NCBI GenBank assembly: GCA_964423615.1
Contig: CAYRFQ010000066.1
Span: 1 to 42,517, forward strand
Reading direction: 5' to 3'
Source of the DNA: CAYRFQ01 sp964423615
GTDB lineage: Bacteria > Planctomycetota > Planctomycetia > Gemmatales > Gemmataceae
DNA length: 42,517 nucleotides
Shown one piece after another: positions 1 to 8,262 of the stretch. Position numbers and translations under genes: made by a program. Within the stretch, counting starts at the first letter, position 1, and each line of letters begins with the position of its first letter. The notes below the pieces were generated by a model, which saw only the letters and a program-made list of their open reading frames with translations, had not been told where the DNA came from and searched no databases.

Positions 1-392
1 CATGGGACGAGACGGAAGCCAAGTGGACACAATCGGCTTATGACCGCGTGCTAGGTGAAGTTTGCTGGGTGCTTCGACCAAGGGGTCGATTCGTCTTTTC
101 GGTGAATGTCCCGCGTCCGGCTTGGTGGAAAGTGGGCCTTAGCTCGTTCTCTGATATATTCTCGAACCGAAAGCCGTTACGGTTCCTGAAAAAATCGTAT
201 CGGATGATGCGGTATGGGGCCTGGCTAAAAAAGGAAGCACAACGAGGTCGCTTTCATTATTTACCCCACGCCGAGATTCACAAGAAACTGCGAGAGGCCG
301 GGTATCAGAACGTACAACATCGCCTCAGTTATGCCAACCAAGCCTATATATTCCAGGCAACGAAACCACCCTCCAAGGAGTTGCGCCAATGA
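1..392 (+). CDS. class I SAM-dependent methyltransferase, C-terminal part (cut by window edge)
   Basis: The open frame runs in from the left edge (first full codon at base 3), so the N-terminal SAM-binding half is missing. The visible 130 residues begin with an acidic/aromatic stretch (WDETEAKWTQSAYDRVL). They continue with EVCWVLRPRGRFVFSVNVP, which resembles the beta-strand-5 region of class I methyltransferases (a conserved 'vLkPGGrlv' segment), and end with an HYLPHAEI...LREAGY pattern typical of the last helices of these enzymes. The TGA stop overlaps the ATG of the next gene by four bases (ATGA), so the two are probably translationally coupled. The substrate cannot be told. The genes around it suggest a sugar or other envelope component. 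Confidence 0.72.
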   Translation, partial: WDETEAKWTQSAYDRVLGEVCWVLRPRGRFVFSVNVPRPAWWKVGLSSFSDIFSNRKPLRFLKKSYRMMRYGAWLKKEAQRGRFHYLPHAEIHKKLREAGYQNVQHRLSYANQAYIFQATKPPSKELRQ

Positions 393-1171
393 TTGGTAAG
401 AAAATCTCGTTGTCCGTTGGAAGAAAACTCATTCGGGATTTACTCGATGCCGCTTCGAAGATTCCGACCGTTCCAGTGCAGAGGCGAGTTCGGTTGAAAG
501 AAGTCGTCGAAGCGAGAGCTGCCAATGAGAATAAGCCTTCCTGGACGGCTATTTTTACCAAGGCCTATGCCAAAGTTGGAATGGAGGTTCCCGAATTACG
601 TCGTGCCTATTGTAAGATTCCATGGGCGCATCTCTACGAGTATCCGAAGTGCGTCGCGAGCATCGCTGTGGAACGGGAGTTTGAGGGTGAGAACATTGTT
701 TTGGTTGGTCGGATCAAAGATCCCGCCATCAAAACCCTCCAGGAAATAACCGCCCTTATTCGCCGCATGCGAGAAGTTCCCGTCGATAAGTACAAAGACT
801 TCTGTCAAGCGTTGAAGGTGACCCGACTACCTTGGCCGCTGCGCAAACTGCTATGGTGGCTCGGAATGAATATCGGACGTCAACGCGCCAACTTCTTCGG
901 CACGTTCGGGGTGAGTGTTTACTCAAGTTTAGGAGCCGAATCCCTCCATCCGATTTCTCCCGCCACCACAACACTCAACTATGGGGTGATCTCACCAGAA
1001 GGTGATGTTAATGTCCGCATCGTTTATGACCATCGTGTGTTAGACGGAGCGACTGTGGCCAGAGTCTTGGCCAAGTTAGAAGCCGTGTTGCGCGGGGAAA
1101 TCTTGACAGAATTACGGAACGGGGCATCGGCCAAAACCAATTCAGAAACGGTATACAACCGTGTGGCGTAA
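389..1171 (+). CDS. stand-alone 2-oxoacid dehydrogenase E2-type (CAT-fold) acyltransferase
   Basis: A 260-residue protein with the catalytic motif of dihydrolipoamide acyltransferases, DHRVLDG, at residues 214-220 (His215 and Asp219 as expected catalytic residues). A preceding NYGVISPEGDVNVRIVY strand region also matches the CAT-fold catalytic domain. There is no lipoyl domain or E1/E3-binding domain, and the protein is about half the size of a true E2, so it is unlikely to serve pyruvate dehydrogenase. The start is firm: ATG at 389 overlaps the upstream TGA and an AAGGAG ribosome-binding site lies at 375-380 inside the upstream gene. Coupling to a methyltransferase and the nearby glycan genes suggest an acyltransferase acting on a sugar or a small metabolite. 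The function is inferred; the fold assignment is fairly safe. Confidence 0.75.
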   Translation: MIGKKISLSVGRKLIRDLLDAASKIPTVPVQRRVRLKEVVEARAANENKPSWTAIFTKAYAKVGMEVPELRRAYCKIPWAHLYEYPKCVASIAVEREFEGENIVLVGRIKDPAIKTLQEITALIRRMREVPVDKYKDFCQALKVTRLPWPLRKLLWWLGMNIGRQRANFFGTFGVSVYSSLGAESLHPISPATTTLNYGVISPEGDVNVRIVYDHRVLDGATVARVLAKLEAVLRGEILTELRNGASAKTNSETVYNRVA

Positions 1172-1429
1172 TTGTAACCGCAGGAACGCGACGGGTATGC
1201 TTCTGGATTGTAGAATTCTACGTTCGCAGTAGGCATACGCGGCATGGATGGATTCAACTGCAGTCCAGAGAACGTACACACGAGCCAAGCAAACCTACAA
1301 TTTTCTAACAAATCCAAATTCGAATAACGAGTGGTGCACCCGTGGATAGGGGTTTTGGTAGGGCAGCAAAACTCATCCGGGAAGACCGAAGGAAAAAACA
1401 ATTCTTCCCTCTCCGGAATCCATCAACCT

Positions 1430-2461
1430 CTACGCAGGAACTCGGCTCGCTTGTTGCAGAACCAACGACTTGGTTGTTTCCGCCTCGATCGATTCACCAG
1501 AAGCTCGATCGGTGACAAACACAATCCCACCCCAAAGTCCGAATAGCGTGGTCACTAACAGCTGAAAACCGATGCTAAACGCCAGGGCTTGTTGCTCGGC
1601 GATTCCGTACGATCCTAAAACCAGAATGGCGATGAGTTGATGAATGCCCACGTTTCCTGGCGTTAACGGAACGACAAAAGACAAGTTGAGGATCACCAAC
1701 AATGACGCCGCCATCAACGGAGTCACAGGAATTTGAAACGCCGCCAAAGCACACGCAATCGCCCCCGTTTCCGCCACCCAGACCGCGATGGTGCTCACTC
1801 CCAGCACAGGCAGTTGAGGCGAACTCCGGATTCGTTCCAGATTCTCAAGCAAACGCGAGCCCATTGACTCCAATGGCCGCCCCACCGACTGCGGCAACCT
1901 ACTCGTAACACCCGTGATAAAAGAACGTAAGGCTTTGGGAAACACAAAGAGGGCTCCCCAACCCGCCAAAATCATCGCCGGGATACCTATCATGACGCTC
2001 CAGGCGATTTTTGCACTCACAGCAATAGGAAGCCCGCCCGAAAAAGTCACCAAGCTGAAATAAAGACTCAGAAGAAACAGATCCAAGAAGTGAATGACGC
2101 CAAGGCTTGCCAGGATCGTACTGATAGGCGTGTTATTCTTCTTGCGAAAGAACGCGACCCGAGCAACTTCCCCCATTCGAGCCGGCAAGAACAGGTTCCC
2201 AGCAACTCCGACCATCGTGCTCGAAAACAACCGCTTCGCTGGACGAATTCCCGTGAGTCCCTCGATTGCACGCCCCCACCGCTGTGACTTCAACGCCACA
2301 ACAATCACTTTCAAAGCCAAGGCCAAAGCCAGTAATTCGACGTGGACTTCGAGAGACGTTTGGGCAACGGATTTTACGTCGATGCGTCGCGCGATAACGT
2401 AAAGCAACAGACCCAGAACGCAAATTTTTAGGGACCACGCCGCCAACTTTCTTATCTTCAT
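1430..2461 (-). CDS. lysylphosphatidylglycerol synthase TM-domain (YbhN/UPF0104) family membrane protein
   Basis: A 343-residue polytopic membrane protein with about seven to eight hydrophobic segments. It has the two family signatures of the LPG_synthase_TM group: GNLFLPARMGEVARV near residue 89 and VPLTPGNVGIHQ near residue 265. Members lacking the cytoplasmic synthetase domain are thought to be lipid or lipid-linked-sugar flippases or accessory membrane proteins. I chose ATG at 2461 rather than upstream starts because it overlaps the TGA of the GT2 gene in an ATGA arrangement (2458-2461), which implies translational coupling. The pairing suggests that the lipid-linked sugar made by the GT2 enzyme is handled by this membrane protein (inference). 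The Arg/Lys-rich N-terminus (MKIRKLAAW) is consistent with the inside-positive rule. Confidence 0.8.
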   Translation of the reverse strand: MKIRKLAAWSLKICVLGLLLYVIARRIDVKSVAQTSLEVHVELLALALALKVIVVALKSQRWGRAIEGLTGIRPAKRLFSSTMVGVAGNLFLPARMGEVARVAFFRKKNNTPISTILASLGVIHFLDLFLLSLYFSLVTFSGGLPIAVSAKIAWSVMIGIPAMILAGWGALFVFPKALRSFITGVTSRLPQSVGRPLESMGSRLLENLERIRSSPQLPVLGVSTIAVWVAETGAIACALAAFQIPVTPLMAASLLVILNLSFVVPLTPGNVGIHQLIAILVLGSYGIAEQQALAFSIGFQLLVTTLFGLWGGIVFVTDRASGESIEAETTKSLVLQQASRVPA

Positions 2462-3309
2462 GAAACGCCCGTCCGTTCTTGGAGCGAAGGCACCGGAAAA
2501 GCTTCCGTCGTGGAAAGCTGCCATCCGTCGGGCAACCGTTGCCAACTTCGTGGAGAAAGGCGAAAACTTAGCAAATCACGGAATGCCCGCACGGCTTGTT
2601 TCACCCCGGAGAAGCTACTCTTTCCCGTTTTGCGGGCTACATGATCGACCGGGATGGTCGCGACTTGGGCACCGTTGGCGTAACCGATCAGGATTCGTTC
2701 GGCGTTTACGAATGCCGAATCCGTTTCTATCGGGATGAGCTTCCACAAGGCACTCCGAGCCATCTTGATCGACCCGAGGTCACCGAAGTGTCGGCCCCAA
2801 AAGAGTGCGACAAGGGCGTTGTACATAAGGCTCACGAATTTCCGCCACAACGAATACTGTTTTCGACGACGGATGCCAATCACGATATCGTTGCCGTTCT
2901 CGAGCAATTCCAACATCCGTGGAATTTCCGACATCTTCCACTCACGATCCGCGCCGATGTGAAAGATGTATTTCCCACTGGCGGCTTCGATGAGAGTCTT
3001 TTGCGCTTGCGGCAATCCTCGACGTTGCGGATGTCGCAACGTCCCCAACATGGGGAATTGTTTCACGGCTTGTTGAAGGATTTCCCACGTACGATCGCAG
3101 CTTCCGTCATCGACAACAAGGATCTCGTGCTCTCCAGGCATGGCCGACAAGACTTCAGTCGCCTCGGCCACCGTCTCGGCGATGATGCCTTCTTCGTTCA
3201 AAGCGGGAATGCAAACGCTCACGCCGATTTTCTTCTCTGCGACATCTTCGGAAAGTCGCGAGCCATTCGGCTGAGCGATTGGATCATCTGGGACAACTAA
3301 CGTACTCAT
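2458..3309 (-). CDS. family 2 glycosyltransferase (dolichyl/polyprenyl-phosphate sugar synthase-like)
   Basis: A 283-residue GT-A protein. The segment VSVCIPALNEEGIIAETV near the N-terminus is the nucleotide-binding start of GT2 enzymes, and EILVVDDGSCDRT carries the DDGS motif. The later GADREWKM sits where the metal-binding DxD-like motif is expected (here GADRE). FGDLGSIKMAR matches the conserved 'D.gsg.k..rr' block of DPM1/GtrB-like enzymes. No C-terminal transmembrane pair is present, so it is probably a peripheral membrane protein transferring a sugar to polyprenyl phosphate. ATG at 3309 is preferred over an upstream TTG because a GAGG ribosome-binding site stands about ten bases before it. 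It is cotranscribed with the YbhN-like gene (four-base overlap) and lies 41 bases downstream of the sulfotransferase gene on the same strand. Confidence 0.82.
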   Translation of the reverse strand: MSTLVVPDDPIAQPNGSRLSEDVAEKKIGVSVCIPALNEEGIIAETVAEATEVLSAMPGEHEILVVDDGSCDRTWEILQQAVKQFPMLGTLRHPQRRGLPQAQKTLIEAASGKYIFHIGADREWKMSEIPRMLELLENGNDIVIGIRRRKQYSLWRKFVSLMYNALVALFWGRHFGDLGSIKMARSALWKLIPIETDSAFVNAERILIGYANGAQVATIPVDHVARKTGKSSFSGVKQAVRAFRDLLSFRLSPRSWQRLPDGWQLSTTEAFPVPSLQERTGVS

Positions 3310-3350
3310 GGCATGCAATCCTCAGGAGGAGACTTTCGAGGAGGAAAAAA

Positions 3351-4172
3351 TTAGACAACTCGCGGGTATCCGAGCTTTTCACAAAGTGGACGCAAAACCG
3401 ACTCCACGGCGTCTCGTTGGGCCAGCTCAAGATCATGCCAGCCCTTGTACTCGCTCTCGAACGAACGACCAATGATGTTGAAGTCTTGCTTTGGAGTCGT
3501 GACCAAGTCATGTCGGGGAAGCCCCATTCGTTCGCACAGATATGTCGAGGGGTCCTGACATGCCATCTCGTAGTTCACAAAGCTATTCTCGTCCCAGCCA
3601 AGATCGGCACACAAAACGGCCGTCCGCACCAACAACAAATAGGAGATTCCACGAAGCCAGTCGGACGGATCAGGCGGCGTGAGATCGAGCCCTGTTTCCG
3701 GCAACTTGCCCGATTCGACGACCGCACGAGTGGCCTCGAAATCTTTCATGGCGTACCAACGAGTGTGGAAATCGTTGCGGACGAGCGAGGCAATTGTGGC
3801 ACGTGGATCACGGATAACGGCCATCACCTTAATATTGTGATGTTGCTGCAGCCACCGGACCTTGAAATGAACTTTTGTCGTTTTGACCAGGTTGATACCA
3901 TCCGGACGCAGTTCATACAGTCCACATCCATATTTCTTGAACCAGTCGCTGACGACGTATTCGCGATCGATACGTCCTGCGCTGAGTTCTCGCAAGAAGC
4001 GATTCGAAGCCTCGTCCCCTCCACCAACCTCCCAATATTCCCACTGGGCTCGGTGCAACGCGGCGCTGTTATCGGGTTGGCAAAAGTATCGAACCTGGGG
4101 ATGTCGTTCGATCGCTCCAGCAATGAACGACGTGCCGGAGCGATCGAAGCCAACATGAATCACGATTTGCAT
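3351..4172 (-). CDS. sulfotransferase family protein
   Basis: A 273-residue protein beginning MQIVIHVGFDRSGTSFIAGA, which is the PAPS 5'-phosphosulfate-binding loop (usual form P..GtTgxts/RSGTS) at the very N-terminus. A second hallmark, VIRDPRATIASLVRN near residue 130, is the 3'-phosphate-binding strand and helix (RDPRd...S). These features place it in the sulfotransferase superfamily, which moves sulfate from PAPS to a hydroxyl or amine of a glycan or small molecule. Upstream in-frame starts exist, but ATG at 4172 puts the binding loop where it belongs and follows a GGAAG ribosome-binding site. It probably forms a minus-strand transcription unit with the GT2 and YbhN-like genes, which suggests sulfation of a surface polysaccharide. 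The acceptor is unknown. Confidence 0.83.
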   Translation of the reverse strand: MQIVIHVGFDRSGTSFIAGAIERHPQVRYFCQPDNSAALHRAQWEYWEVGGGDEASNRFLRELSAGRIDREYVVSDWFKKYGCGLYELRPDGINLVKTTKVHFKVRWLQQHHNIKVMAVIRDPRATIASLVRNDFHTRWYAMKDFEATRAVVESGKLPETGLDLTPPDPSDWLRGISYLLLVRTAVLCADLGWDENSFVNYEMACQDPSTYLCERMGLPRHDLVTTPKQDFNIIGRSFESEYKGWHDLELAQRDAVESVLRPLCEKLGYPRVV

Positions 4173-4352
4173 GATTTCTTCCGCAGATGAGGCGATGAAT
4201 AAGAGTGGTTGGGATACAAGGCTTGTTTTTTTACCGATCAGCAACATACTTCTGGCAGCATTCATGAGCATGCTACCGGAAATGACTCATCTCTCTGCTT
4301 GGGAGTGAGCGAGTATCGATTCCCTAAAGCAATGACACCAATGCGATACCCT

Positions 4353-5447
4353 TCAGTTTGTCTGCAATTCCGACTCGTTCAGGCACTTTCGGTAGGTATT
4401 GCGACAAACACCCGAGCCCCCGAACGATTCCTTGAACTCCAACAATCCCCAGTTAACGCTTTTTCCTTGGGGCGTCGAGACCCCGAAGTTGACAGCACGG
4501 AATCCCAGGTTTTGGAGGGTGACCATGGCGCTGTAGAGAGCTAGATTCATCGGAGCTACCTGTCTTGCGTCGGCTCGCGAACTCATGTAGAAAGTGTGAG
4601 CTGTCGAGCGGGTCGTCTGGAAAACGACCGTCCCGGCAACCATCCGAGTCCCTTCGTGTACGGCGAAAAGTTTAACATCGTCCGGAAACCGCTGAGCCAA
4701 ATCTTTCATCTCTTCTAGCGTGTGTGTCGGCCGGACGCCGTAGCGAGACTCGAGATTTTCCTCAAGGATCTCCCAGTACGCGTCGTAATCCTCGCTTTCG
4801 CTGTGAGTCAACCCATGTCGGAGGCCTTTCTTCACGTGGCGTCGGCAGCGAGGCTCGGCCCGCGCCAGCAGGTCCTCGTTGGTGCCTTCCAGCGTCACAA
4901 AGTTCGAGAGTTCAGCTCGACAAATTCGGTACCCGTACAGGTGGAGCAGAAACTCAAGTTCTTCCAAAGGCGGGTTGTGGAAAACGTGGGGCGGCAGTCG
5001 CATCTGGATGGCCGTGCCTCCCTTGGCTCGAACGTACTGTTCGATGGCTTCGAGAATCGATTCGATGGTTGACGTCCGAGTCTTAGGACAGAAGACCGGC
5101 CCCCCGTAAGAACTTCCGGGGTAGGAATTGAAGACACGGCCGAGTTCCTCGTCGTCCACCCACGCGGCTGGGAAGACAGCCACGAGCTTTCCTTTTTTCC
5201 GGAGCATCAAGCTGGCGTTGTCAAATCGTCCTACGGGATGATACCCCAGGAATTGTTGCTTATGGAAAATTGTTCCGTTACGCGAATTATCGACGAATTC
5301 GTCCCATTCCTGGAGAAGAGTGTCGGAGTAGGGAACGATTTCGATGGTCGAGTTTGGATCGTTTTTCGTTGCCTCCGGACCCTCCGAACCAACTTGGGGA
5401 GTTACTGATTCGTGGGTCATGGGAGATGTAGGGGATAGTAGTGTCAT
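4353..5447 (-). CDS. FemAB/GNAT-like acyl- or aminoacyltransferase
   Basis: A 364-residue protein resembling the BioF2-like/FemAB double-GNAT family. Supporting segments are FNSYPGSSYGGPVF (substrate-site segment), ARAEPRCRRHVKKGLRHGL (the 'l....R..irka.k.g' block), an ESRYGVRPTHTLEEM segment, and KLFAVHEGTRMVAGTVVFQTTR followed by HTFYMSSRADARQVAPMNL and FGVSTPQGKSVNWGLLEFKESFGG. The last part is the conserved 'G...d...gl..FK..fG' C-terminal signature. Known relatives build peptidoglycan cross-bridges or act in exopolysaccharide/PEP-CTERM clusters; the acyl donor here is unknown. The first 35 residues are polar and low-complexity, so a later start is possible. It is transcribed away from the sugar dehydrogenase gene, with a 231-bp divergent promoter region between them. 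Confidence 0.72.
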   Translation of the reverse strand: MTLLSPTSPMTHESVTPQVGSEGPEATKNDPNSTIEIVPYSDTLLQEWDEFVDNSRNGTIFHKQQFLGYHPVGRFDNASLMLRKKGKLVAVFPAAWVDDEELGRVFNSYPGSSYGGPVFCPKTRTSTIESILEAIEQYVRAKGGTAIQMRLPPHVFHNPPLEELEFLLHLYGYRICRAELSNFVTLEGTNEDLLARAEPRCRRHVKKGLRHGLTHSESEDYDAYWEILEENLESRYGVRPTHTLEEMKDLAQRFPDDVKLFAVHEGTRMVAGTVVFQTTRSTAHTFYMSSRADARQVAPMNLALYSAMVTLQNLGFRAVNFGVSTPQGKSVNWGLLEFKESFGGSGVCRNTYRKCLNESELQTN

Positions 5448-5678
5448 GGTCGAAGATTTCCTGCCTGAGCGGCTCGAATTGCTTTACTTCGTCTGGGGCA
5501 ACTATAGAATACTTTTCCGTGTGACGCGAACAAAACGGGTCAGATCTTCGAGTTTCCAGGCCCAAGATCAACACCACTTCGGCAGCCACTTTTGTTGGTC
5601 TTGAAACAGCTAAATGGATCACGTCGTTGGGGAACGGTCCCAGCGGTGCCTTTGTCATTCCGATGTGAGTACCGAGTT

Positions 5679-6737
5679 ATGTCAGAACAAATTGAGTCCA
5701 TCGGGGACGAATTACAACAGGACTCTCACCTGGTCGGAGTCGCCGTCGTTGGGTGTGGTTACTGGGGTCCCAACCTGATCCGGAACTTCAACGCCTGCCC
5801 GACCAGTCGAGTTGTCATGATCTGTGACCGAGATCCCGCACGCCTGGAACACTGTCAGAAGGTTTGCCCCACGGCACTCCCCACTCGAGACTTCGAGGAC
5901 GTGCTGAATCACCCCGATGTCCAGGCCGTCTCGATCGCCACGCCCGTTGCGACACATGCCCCGTTGAGCCTGACCGCTCTGCAAGCTGGCAAGCACGTCA
6001 TCGTCGAAAAACCCATGGCGATGTCGGTACAAGAAGCCGAAGAGATGGTGGCCTTGGCCAAAAAACTTGACCGCGTGTTGATGGTCGACCATACGTTCAT
6101 CTACAGTCCCGCCATTCGCAAGGTCAAGGCCCTCGTGGATACAGGCGAACTTGGCGAATTATTCTACATCGACAGCGTGCGTATTAACTTGGGACTATTC
6201 CAAACGGACGTCAACGTTGTCTGGGATTTGGCTCCCCACGACCTTTCCATCGTCGATTATCTACTTGGCAAGTTGCCCAAGAGCATTGCGGCCATGGGAA
6301 GTCGTCACATCGATCCACAACTCGAAGACGTGGCCTACCTGAACATGGATTTCGGCAACAACCTCCTCGCATCGTTCCACCTGAACTGGCTCAGCCCTGT
6401 GAAAATCCGACACCTCATTGTCGGCGGAAGCAAGAAGGGACTGGTCTACAACGATCTGAATCCGTGGGAGCCGATCAAGATTTATGACCACGGCGTCCAG
6501 GTGAACCCGACAACCGAAGACCGCCGGGGTATCTTGATCAGTTACCGAACTGGCGACATCCACTCGCCCCACGTCGGGCGCGCTGAACCTTTGCAGAACG
6601 TCGCTCGCCATTTCATCGAGTGTATCCAGGAAAAACGAACACCTCTGACTGACGGCGAAGCCGGACTCCGCGTTGTCCGAATTCTAGACGCGGCCCAACG
6701 GAGCATTCGGGCCCAAGGGGGACGGATTACTCTGTAA
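5679..6737 (+). CDS. Gfo/Idh/MocA family NAD(P)-dependent oxidoreductase (nucleotide-sugar dehydrogenase-like)
   Basis: A 352-residue protein with an N-terminal Rossmann fold: GVAVVGCGYWGPNLIRNF (GxGxxG-type) from about residue 19, and the family hallmark HVIVEKPMAM (EKP motif) about residue 108. It continues with the C-terminal alpha/beta domain (VVWDLAPHDLSIVDYLLG). The GYWG variant and WDLAPHD are typical of the WlbA/WbpB-like group that oxidises UDP-GlcNAc-derived uronic acids at C3, preparing them for a DegT-type aminotransferase. Such an aminotransferase is encoded at 8710-9837. The start at 5679 (MSEQIES) is preferred to an upstream in-frame ATG at 5592 because a GAG-containing ribosome-binding site precedes it and the extra residues are not family-like. 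The exact substrate is inferred from context only. Confidence 0.85.
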   Translation: MSEQIESIGDELQQDSHLVGVAVVGCGYWGPNLIRNFNACPTSRVVMICDRDPARLEHCQKVCPTALPTRDFEDVLNHPDVQAVSIATPVATHAPLSLTALQAGKHVIVEKPMAMSVQEAEEMVALAKKLDRVLMVDHTFIYSPAIRKVKALVDTGELGELFYIDSVRINLGLFQTDVNVVWDLAPHDLSIVDYLLGKLPKSIAAMGSRHIDPQLEDVAYLNMDFGNNLLASFHLNWLSPVKIRHLIVGGSKKGLVYNDLNPWEPIKIYDHGVQVNPTTEDRRGILISYRTGDIHSPHVGRAEPLQNVARHFIECIQEKRTPLTDGEAGLRVVRILDAAQRSIRAQGGRITL

Positions 6738-6762
6738 GGAAGAGTTGAGAGTCGAGAAAAGC

Positions 6763-6830
6763 ACCAACCACGGATGCCACGGATAAACCTATTCCTTTGA
6801 TCCAGGATATCCGTGTTATCCGTAGTTGGT
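6763..6830. repeat. imperfect inverted repeat built from CCACGGAT units
   Basis: Two 22-base arms (6763-6784 and 6809-6830) are reverse complements with three mismatches. Each arm contains two ACGGAT/ATCCGT units. The element lies between the sugar dehydrogenase gene and the DUF1080 gene. A second hairpin starting with the same ACCACGGAT sequence lies after the DUF1080 gene (7668-7727), so this is probably a dispersed repeat family and not a one-off terminator. The sequence that follows (6840-6930) is an AT- and pyrimidine-rich stretch with no gene. Confidence 0.7.
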
Positions 6831-6998
6831 ATTCATTCGTGTCTTTGCGTCTTCGCGTGAAATTCTATCTGACTCTCAACTTTCGTCTGTCGACTTTCAA
6901 CTCTTTCTCACCTCTCAACTTCTTTGTTGTTTCCGCGGCGTTGTCAAAGATAATGGGAGGAGTCCCTGGTGAGAACGTAACTCGTAGGAGCAACGAAG

Positions 6999-7643
6999 AT
7001 GAACAACGTCCAAAAAGCCTCCATCATGGGGGCCGTCGCAGTCGCATTCGTCCTTGGCACGGGCACCGCATTCGCCCACGAAGGTTTCCACCTTCTCTTC
7101 AGCAGCCAGAACAAAACAGCCTGGACCACGAAAGGCAACTGGAAGGTCACCGACAAGGGAATGGTCTCCCTCAAACCCCGCAAAGGCGAAAGGGGATGGC
7201 AACGCTATGACGCGTATCTCTGGAGCGAAAAGAAGTTCGAGAACTTCATTCTCGACCTGGAATTCAAAATCCCCACGAAGGGCAACAGCGGTGTGTTCAT
7301 TCGCGTGGGAGATCGTAAGAAGCCCGTCACGACCGGAATCGAAGTACAGATTTACGACTCGTACGGCAAGAAAAAGAAACTCATCCACCACGACAACGGC
7401 GGCGTGATCAAGACGATGCCCGCGAGCAAAAATATGTCCAAGCCCGCTGGCGAATGGAACCGCATGATCGTCATGTGCAAAGACAACCACATGATGGTCA
7501 AACTCAACGGTGAGCAGATCATCAACATCCAACTCGACGAACACAACGCCACCAAGGTATGCCCACCAAGCGGTTTTATTGGCCTCCAAGATCACGGCCT
7601 ACCCATGTGGTTCCGAAACGTGAAGATTAAAGAGTTGAAGTAG
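6999..7643 (+). CDS. secreted DUF1080 (3-keto-disaccharide hydrolase-like) protein
   Basis: A 214-residue protein with a signal peptide (MNNVQKASIMGAVAVAFVLGTGTAFA, probable cleavage after AFA) followed by a concanavalin-like single-domain DUF1080 fold. Family-typical segments are HLLFSSQNKTAWTTKGNWKVTDKGMV at the start, DAYLWSEKKFENFILDLEFKIPTKGNSGVFIRV in the middle, GEWNRMIVMCKDNHMMVKLNGEQIINI, and the closing SGFIGLQDHGLPMWFRNVKIKEL. DUF1080 proteins are greatly expanded in planctomycetes, and some hydrolyse 3-keto-glycosides; whether this one is an enzyme or a glycan-binding protein cannot be told. AGGAG nine bases upstream supports the start. It is bracketed by two hairpin repeats of the same type and looks monocistronic. 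Confidence 0.9.
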   Translation: MNNVQKASIMGAVAVAFVLGTGTAFAHEGFHLLFSSQNKTAWTTKGNWKVTDKGMVSLKPRKGERGWQRYDAYLWSEKKFENFILDLEFKIPTKGNSGVFIRVGDRKKPVTTGIEVQIYDSYGKKKKLIHHDNGGVIKTMPASKNMSKPAGEWNRMIVMCKDNHMMVKLNGEQIINIQLDEHNATKVCPPSGFIGLQDHGLPMWFRNVKIKELK

Positions 7644-7667
7644 TCGAAAACAACAGACAAGACAGAA

Positions 7668-7727
7668 ACCACGGATGGCTCGAAGCCCAGATTGCCACTT
7701 CTATCTGGCACCTGGGCTATCTGTGGT
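7668..7727. repeat. 60-nt hairpin repeat downstream of the DUF1080 gene
   Basis: The outer arms ACCACGGAT (7668-7676) and ATCTGTGGT (7719-7727) pair completely if one G-U pair is allowed. Inside, AGCCCAG pairs with CTGGGCT and TGCCA with TGGCA around an eight-base loop. It could end transcription of the DUF1080 gene, but it has no T-run, and its outer arm repeats the sequence of the element at 6763-6830, so a dispersed hairpin repeat is the better reading. The remainder of 7644-7976 shows nothing convincing; one open frame there is interrupted by this repeat and lacks coding character. Confidence 0.65.
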
Positions 7728-7976
7728 CTGCCTCTTGTCCTCAGTTGCCTTCCCGGGGAAGTCCACAACCCATAGACGTCACCCTTCTCTTGGAGGCACT
7801 GGCAGAGACCCTGTTTGGTCAATCGATACAAACCAACTTGGACCGAAACTCAAATACCGGCGAGATAATTCGAAGCATGGGACGATTCTTCCAGCAATGA
7901 AAATGACACTTGCTGAGTTCCAGCAATCACTTGCAGAGACCGCATTCAACTGGACGAAGATAAGTTAGGTTACGAT

Positions 7977-8216
7977 ATGGACACATCACTCAACCAACGC
8001 CTCAAAAACCTCACCTCGTCCGACACGACTTTACTTTCTGTCCTTGAAGAATTACGACACATGAAGGATGAGGGCTTCGAGCAAGAAGTTGTGAGAAGTA
8101 CATTGGAAGACATCCGAAAAGAGAGTCTCACCGAATCCGAGGAAGACCGAATTCTCGAAGTTTTGGATTTCGTTACCGGTTTCTGTCCTCCAGAAAAGCA
8201 AGTTTGGGAGAACTGA
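7977..8216 (+). CDS. small hypothetical protein
   Basis: A 79-residue acidic, helix-prone protein (MDTSLNQRLKNLTSSDTTLL..., rich in Glu, Leu and Asp). It has no cysteine pairs, signal peptide or membrane segment, and ends FVTGFCPPEKQVWEN. I do not recognise a family. Codon positions look regular, and a weak AGG lies before the ATG. The size and the charged helical look would suit a small regulatory or self-protection protein, but nothing in the sequence proves this. It is followed 20 bases later by a strong hairpin (8237-8262). Confidence 0.5.
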   Translation: MDTSLNQRLKNLTSSDTTLLSVLEELRHMKDEGFEQEVVRSTLEDIRKESLTESEEDRILEVLDFVTGFCPPEKQVWEN

Positions 8217-8236
8217 AGCGGTTGGCGACTGGACGT

Positions 8237-8262
8237 AGCACCGATGGTTCAACATCGGTGCT
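8237..8262 (+). terminator. perfect 10-bp hairpin, terminator-like
   Basis: AGCACCGATG (8237-8246) and CATCGGTGCT (8253-8262) are exact reverse complements around a six-base loop GTTCAA. No T-run follows directly, although the downstream stretch to about 8286 is T-rich (CTCTTTGTCTTTG). It lies between two small genes on the same strand. It may be a terminator for the first, or a leader structure of the second, whose ribosome-binding site follows at 8293. Confidence 0.55.

Noticed and set aside
1379..1409. GGGAAGA/TCTTCCC inverted repeat between convergent genes as a terminator
   Set aside because: Only seven base pairs around a 17-base loop, without a T-run on either strand; too weak to annotate.
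2596..4190. Long plus-strand open frames (234 and 303 codons) across the GT2 and sulfotransferase genes
   Set aside because: Both are antisense to genes with clear family motifs and show no motif of their own.
4217..4240. ACAAGGCTTGT followed by six Ts as a terminator
   Set aside because: The stem would need a one-base loop, which cannot form, and it lies upstream of a gene on the other strand.
7675..7968. 97-codon plus-strand frame after the DUF1080 gene
   Set aside because: It begins inside a hairpin repeat, lacks a ribosome-binding site and has no coding character.
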